From positions 1 to 36,318 of the forward strand of contig DAHWJX010000021.1 in assembly GCA_027343965.1 (NCBI GenBank): 36,318 nt of DNA, given 5' to 3'. Below, piece after piece: positions 32,333-36,318 of this stretch. Within the stretch, counting starts at the first letter, position 1. Every line of letters starts with the position of its first letter. A program made the translations under genes and the position numbers. The DNA comes from JAKACU01 sp021821185 (lineage in GTDB: Bacteria > Bacillota > Bacilli > Alicyclobacillales > SLC66). The notes below the pieces were generated by a model. It was not told where the DNA came from. It saw only the letters and a program-made list of their open reading frames with translations, and ran no database searches.

Positions 32333-33319
32333 CTAGTTCAGTTGATCGAATTGTATCACGTGCATAGAAGAAAGGGACGATGCTGGTCCCACAGACACCC
32401 ACTGCCTTTTCTTCCATTTCAATACTCCCTGCCTTGATCCTCCCGTATAAAGAGTGTTGTGATATGTCACAAGTGCTGAAACTGCCGATAACACCGGATA
32501 ATGACCAAGAGAGGTAAAATGATGCCCATTCCACAATAAAACGCCATCTTGACCTGTTCCGACCGCAAGTCGTTTGTTCCACAGAGCCAAAGACCATGCC
32601 CCTCCTTTATCTCCCAGCCAAATCCATCGATTATGCTGTAACTGATATACACCATTAACGCCGGCTGCTATGATGAGGGATCCACGGTATGAGCACAGGG
32701 AGACAACAGTAATTGTACTCGTCCGTTCTCCTGGCTTACCAATAATTATCCACTTGTGATGGCTCCACTCCCACACGCCATCACCTTCCGTACCAGCATA
32801 AAGTTGCCCTCCGATAACGGCGAGAGAAGAAACATCCACCTGATTCACCAAATCGTTAAAAGATCCAAGCAAAGACCATTTCTTATGTTGATATTCCCAT
32901 ATACCATCTCCACTTCCATTATTAAAACCAACAATAATACGATTTTTATAGGCGACCATAGCGGAAACGCTCTCTTGATCAGCCATTGTTCCTTGCGCCA
33001 AGGGTTGCCAAAGTCCTTCTCTCCATTGCCAAACACTTGTCTGATGGCCAAAGCCATCACGCAACCCTACCGTAAGCGTTCCGGATACCATAGCGGCTGA
33101 TGTGATGCCCTGTTGATTGGCCACGTCATTGGCCGTTCCGAGCTGTTGCCATGCGTCATGTTGCCACATCCAAACACCGCCATCGGTAACAGCAACAAGG
33201 CCGGATTGAGCTAAATTATCTGAGCGGGTACTCGCATGATGTAAAATCAACCATATTCCCGAACCCACGAGCAAGGAAACTACTATGATAAACGTGATTC
33301 GTCGAAATCCTGAATTCAT
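32333..33319 (-). CDS. Membrane-anchored seven-repeat beta-propeller protein
   Basis: 328 residues. One N-terminal helix (ITFIIVVSLLVGSGIWLIL) then a repeat region filling the rest. Seven copies of a GVWxWxxxxWxxLG unit are visible: GVWMWQHDAWQQLG, SVWQWREGLWQPLA, GIWEYQHKKWSLLG, GVWEWSHHKWIIIG, GVYQLQHNRWIWLG, GVLLWNGHHFTSLG and GVLKWKKRQWVSVG. Each is followed by a strand pair such as GQLYAGTEG. This predicts a seven-bladed propeller outside the membrane. No named family recognised. ATG 11 bases after GGAG. It is on the same strand as the GGDEF gene, 91 bases upstream, so a ligand-sensing partner is possible. Confidence 0.75.
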   Translation of the reverse strand: MNSGFRRITFIIVVSLLVGSGIWLILHHASTRSDNLAQSGLVAVTDGGVWMWQHDAWQQLGTANDVANQQGITSAAMVSGTLTVGLRDGFGHQTSVWQWREGLWQPLAQGTMADQESVSAMVAYKNRIIVGFNNGSGDGIWEYQHKKWSLLGSFNDLVNQVDVSSLAVIGGQLYAGTEGDGVWEWSHHKWIIIGKPGERTSTITVVSLCSYRGSLIIAAGVNGVYQLQHNRWIWLGDKGGAWSLALWNKRLAVGTGQDGVLLWNGHHFTSLGHYPVLSAVSALVTYHNTLYTGGSRQGVLKWKKRQWVSVGPASSLSSMHVIQFDQLN

Positions 33320-33398
33320 GATGTAATCAGCTCCTTTTGCTCCCATCGACGAGGAACAAGTCTAGTTGGATGTTTCCGGATAACAACTTACTTCTACG

Positions 33399-33929
33399 CT
33401 ATATACCTTCGACGGTGAGAGTCAATTGCCCTCGCCATCTGTTTGGCATACGAAAAGGAACCTGGATTGCCATCAAAAATCCACCAAATTTCACTTGTCC
33501 CTGTATGATCGTAGGCGGTGCAATATCGATTGTTATCCCTTGATGATAGAGTCTTGTTGTAGTATGGCCCGCCACGGAATTACCAAATTCACCAACAAAC
33601 GATTCCAACATGTCGCCTAACAATTCTACGCCATGCGTGACTAACCCAGTTTTGGAAAATGTAACTTGTTCACCTACAATAAATAGACTTCCTTTGATTA
33701 TGCCGATCAAGCCCACTAATACCCCATGATCGATTTGCACCAAAGGGGCACTGATCGTACAAGATTTTTCGATTTCAATAGGAACCAGTTCATGAATGCT
33801 GGTCAACACAGCATTCAGTATCGCCGTTATAGGACTTTCCATCTTGCGAAGTGTTGCCAAAATACGGTCGGCTTGAAACGTCTTTACAATAAAGTCTCTT
33901 GCACCATGCTCAATAGCTTCATTGTCCAT
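33399..33929 (-). CDS. CheX-like protein with a decayed receiver domain
   Basis: 176 residues. From about residue 37 the sequence is a CheX-type phosphatase domain: ILNAVLTSIHELVPIEIE, then GDMLESFVGEFGNSVAGH with the ExxN catalytic pair, and ITIDIAPPTIIQG. The N-terminal 30 residues (NEAIEHGARDFIVKTFQADRIL) are the last helix-loop of a response-regulator receiver; the usual KPF is KTF. Upstream in frame ALKAIRSMD, another receiver segment, joins it directly, and a TAG (33959-33957) stops the frame. The phospho-acceptor Asp and about 100 residues are gone. The start at 33929 has only a weak ribosome site. The CheX part could still be made. Confidence 0.6.
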   Translation of the reverse strand: MDNEAIEHGARDFIVKTFQADRILATLRKMESPITAILNAVLTSIHELVPIEIEKSCTISAPLVQIDHGVLVGLIGIIKGSLFIVGEQVTFSKTGLVTHGVELLGDMLESFVGEFGNSVAGHTTTRLYHQGITIDIAPPTIIQGQVKFGGFLMAIQVPFRMPNRWRGQLTLTVEGI

Positions 33930-34002
33930 AGAGCGAATCGCCTTTAAAGCGAGTACCTATCGTATGCACCTTTCTTCACGTTTTCTTAGCATAAAAGACA
34001 GC

Positions 34003-34035
34003 GGAGCCTCTGGGCAATAATAACCCTCGGGCTCC
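34003..34035 (-). terminator. Stem-loop after the amylase gene
   Basis: GGAGCC and GGCTCC pair, with inner GGG/CCC, 20 bases after the amylase stop on the minus strand. The T run after it is short, so efficiency is uncertain. Confidence 0.6.
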
Positions 34036-34055
34036 ACAGCCATCGTTATCTTATC

Positions 34056-36318
34056 TTACTCAACGACAAAATTGAAATTGTTTCCGGCATTACTGTCCCA
34101 CGTGCCACTTTGGTTGTGAAAGGCGCTGTTGAACGTCGTGGCCCCTGATGGAATCGTGATCGTGGCCGTCCATGTACCGTTAGACTGTTGGGTCATCGGC
34201 GTATCGGTTACACCGGTCCAGCCGTTATAGCCCCAATGCATGGTCATCGAGGTTGCGGAGGCAGCTAACGAACCATCGTACGTAATCGTGGCCGTCTGTC
34301 CTGCAACAAGCGGCGTTGGATTAGTCGACACGGCCGTCAAAGGACTTCCCGTTTGTTCTAAAATTGTTGCGTAGTGTCCATCCAAAGTCACACTGATGTT
34401 GCCGTTGCTGTCCACGGTGTAGGAGCTTGGTTCTGTGACACCATTAACAAGCGGCGTTACGTTGGTTAAAGTGCTACCGTATGCAGCACCCGCTTCGTAC
34501 GCGGGGATTGTTTCCGTTTGTGTCGCACTGCTGTTGTTTAAGACAACAATGTACCGTTGATTCGCATCAAATCGAGCATACGAATACACATTCGTATTGT
34601 TGTCCGCCACAAGGGTCATAAACGAACCATCTTGTAAGGCGCTGTTTCCTTCCCGCATCCGTACAAGTTGTTGATATAACTGAAATACGCTGTTGCCGCC
34701 GTTGGCTACTTGGCTCCAATCAAATGTCCAGCGTTTTCCTGCATCGTTCGTACCTCCACCCATCATGCCGTATTCATCGCCATAGTAAATGGTAGGCAGA
34801 CCAACATAGGTGAATTGCAAGAACGCGCCGAGATAGTCTTCCCAATAGTTCGGTGTACCGCCATAAGGCTCTGTAAACGTACTGCCGCTTGGGGTCGTGT
34901 ACGTTTTGTAGTTAATCGTACTGGCAGACCGTTCGCCAAATCGCGGAACATCTTGCGTGCTCAGTTCATTGACTTGCACTACTTGAGCCGGGCGTGGTGC
35001 TTGTACCAACGTATCGTGCAGCCAAGTATCCAAACTCGTCGTAGAGATGGAATTGGCATTAAATCCATCGTCATACCCTGTGATCCACTCTGAAGCTGGT
35101 TGTAAGAAGCCGTTGTAATTCACGGAACTGTCCCATTGCGTCCCATTGAGCCATTCATATGGCTGAGATCCCTCGAACCATTCACCGAAGATAAAGGCGT
35201 TCGGATTCACGCTTTTAACTGCCGTGCGAAACGTTGTCCACCACTGGTGGTTCGTGGCATCATTGTAGTTGCCGTTGGCTTCTGGATCATAGCCATTAGC
35301 ACCAACATGCCCTGGAGCATCCAGTCGCCATCCATCAATGCCGTAAGGACTTTGTAAATACGTTTGAGCGACGTTTTCAATCTGGCTTTGCAGTGCCGAA
35401 GATCCGTAATTCAGTTTAGGCAGATTCGATACGCCTGCAAAGGTCGCGTACGAGCTTGGCCAGGTATAAAATGTATAGTACGGATAATACTGACTCGACT
35501 GACTGGCTTGAGCACTTTGAAACCATGCATTACTCGCGCCAGTATGATTGAATACACCGTCCAGCACAATCTTCCCGGACTGTCCTGCGGGATCCGTGCT
35601 GTTATGCACGTCTGTGATCAATTGTTCCAACGCTGTGTTCCCGCCAAAATGAGGATCCACGTTGTAATAGTCTTGTGTATCATACTTGTGGTTTGTGTTA
35701 GCGGTGAAAATCGGATTGAGATATAAAATATTCGCGCCAAGAGACTGTGTAATATAAGGGAGTTTTTGATCAACACCCTCTAAATCACCCCCAGCAAAAG
35801 CGACCTGATCGGTTCCGCCCATGTTGCCGAGTTCCGGATCCTGACCCCATGACAACTGAACAGTTGAGTTGCCATACCAGGAATACGCACCGTTGGTCAC
35901 ATCGTTTGAGGTATTACCATTATAGAACCGATCAACGAAAATCTGGTACATTACACCGGTTTGCGCCCAAGACGGTGTGGTGAAGCCGGGAACAACCCAG
36001 AAATCGCCGCTTGTTGCCGTTGTTCCAGGTGCCGTGGAAGAAGGACCATATCCGTTATAATACGCCGTCGAAGAATTGTCGTTAGCCTGAAAATAATAAT
36101 AGTATGGATCACTTGTTGCTGGAATTTCAGCCTGCCAGGAATCATAGACTCCGTTGACGTCAGAACCCTCATTCACCATAGGAATATAGGTGGTTGATCC
36201 TGTCGTTAAATCATACACAACAACGTTTGCACTGGTAAGATTATTATGCGTGGTTCGCAAGGTAACCGTGACCGGTTGAGATGAAGTTGGTTCCTGTGGT
36301 GTCATGTACTGTGGGCCT
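34056..36318 (-). CDS. Large secreted GH13 amylase with C-terminal starch-binding domain (5' end outside window)
   Basis: About 753 codons are visible; the frame is open to the right edge, so the N-terminus and any signal peptide are missing. The order is a CBM34-like N-domain (VTVTLRTTHNNLTSANVVVYD), a GH13 barrel (MYQIFVDRFYNG; DGVFNHTG; DGWRLDAPGHV with the nucleophile; FGEWFEG with the acid/base), domain C, and a C-terminal CBM25-like module (MHWGYNGWTGV...NFNFVVE). Region IV reads VNELSTQDVPRF: the third Asp is kept, but the His usually before it is Gln. Rich in Asn, Thr and Tyr with few charged residues, fitting an extracellular, possibly acid-stable enzyme. It would supply oligosaccharides to MalEFG. 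Confidence 0.9.
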   Translation of the reverse strand, partial: GPQYMTPQEPTSSQPVTVTLRTTHNNLTSANVVVYDLTTGSTTYIPMVNEGSDVNGVYDSWQAEIPATSDPYYYYFQANDNSSTAYYNGYGPSSTAPGTTATSGDFWVVPGFTTPSWAQTGVMYQIFVDRFYNGNTSNDVTNGAYSWYGNSTVQLSWGQDPELGNMGGTDQVAFAGGDLEGVDQKLPYITQSLGANILYLNPIFTANTNHKYDTQDYYNVDPHFGGNTALEQLITDVHNSTDPAGQSGKIVLDGVFNHTGASNAWFQSAQASQSSQYYPYYTFYTWPSSYATFAGVSNLPKLNYGSSALQSQIENVAQTYLQSPYGIDGWRLDAPGHVGANGYDPEANGNYNDATNHQWWTTFRTAVKSVNPNAFIFGEWFEGSQPYEWLNGTQWDSSVNYNGFLQPASEWITGYDDGFNANSISTTSLDTWLHDTLVQAPRPAQVVQVNELSTQDVPRFGERSASTINYKTYTTPSGSTFTEPYGGTPNYWEDYLGAFLQFTYVGLPTIYYGDEYGMMGGGTNDAGKRWTFDWSQVANGGNSVFQLYQQLVRMREGNSALQDGSFMTLVADNNTNVYSYARFDANQRYIVVLNNSSATQTETIPAYEAGAAYGSTLTNVTPLVNGVTEPSSYTVDSNGNISVTLDGHYATILEQTGSPLTAVSTNPTPLVAGQTATITYDGSLAASATSMTMHWGYNGWTGVTDTPMTQQSNGTWTATITIPSGATTFNSAFHNQSGTWDSNAGNNFNFVVE

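Overview
The window looks like chromosome from an endospore-forming, Gram-positive Bacillota of the Alicyclobacillaceae/Bacillales type. The reasons are strong AAGGAGG-type ribosome binding sites, frequent GTG and TTG starts, a YheC/D-type spore-coat ATP-grasp protein, a HemZ-type protein, ABC importer permeases that lack their own ATPase gene, and a maltodextrin cluster like those of acidophilic Alicyclobacillus. Base composition is moderate (mid to upper 40s % GC by eye). The species placement is inference. No rRNA, CRISPR array, complete insertion sequence or phage gene was seen.

Positions 1-4400 hold a selenium operon on the minus strand (selA, selD, then the start of hemZ), divergent from a glutamate-1-semialdehyde aminomutase (hemL). 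selD is itself a selenoprotein gene. It has an in-frame UGA at codon 39 followed by a compact SECIS-like hairpin, and conventional gene calling would lose its first 54 residues. The matching tRNA-Sec (selC, anticodon UCA) lies about 28 kb away at 29.7 kb. Three of the four core selenocysteine components are therefore present; selB is not in the window.

Positions 4390-9400 (minus) carry an exported protein, an ABC ATPase, an ABC-2 permease, a membrane-anchored roadblock-like protein, and thioredoxin with its own promoter. Next come a LysR regulator that seems to start at ATC (9555), a spore-coat ATP-grasp gene, queF, and a DUF2304/GT2/GT39 envelope glycosylation trio. An RsmB/RsmF-type rRNA methyltransferase runs on the plus strand.

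Positions 16.2-22.5 kb are a maltodextrin operon: malE, malF, malG, a cytoplasmic cyclomaltodextrinase-type GH13 enzyme and a LacI-type regulator, closed by a good terminator. A large secreted GH13 amylase runs off the right edge (34.0-36.3 kb, minus). Together these suggest extracellular starch cleavage, oligosaccharide uptake and intracellular hydrolysis.

Positions 22.5-28.1 kb hold a small DUF2642-like gene, a LysR regulator divergent from leuCD, a membrane protein of unknown role and a NiaP-like MFS transporter. From 28.2 kb rightwards the region is more eroded. It has a DUF2231 membrane protein, a kynurenine-formamidase remnant, a cyclophilin lipoprotein, tRNA-Sec behind two back-to-back palindromes, a frameshifted transposase remnant, a GAF-GGDEF protein with a small partner, a membrane-anchored seven-repeat beta-propeller, and a CheX-like protein whose receiver domain has decayed.
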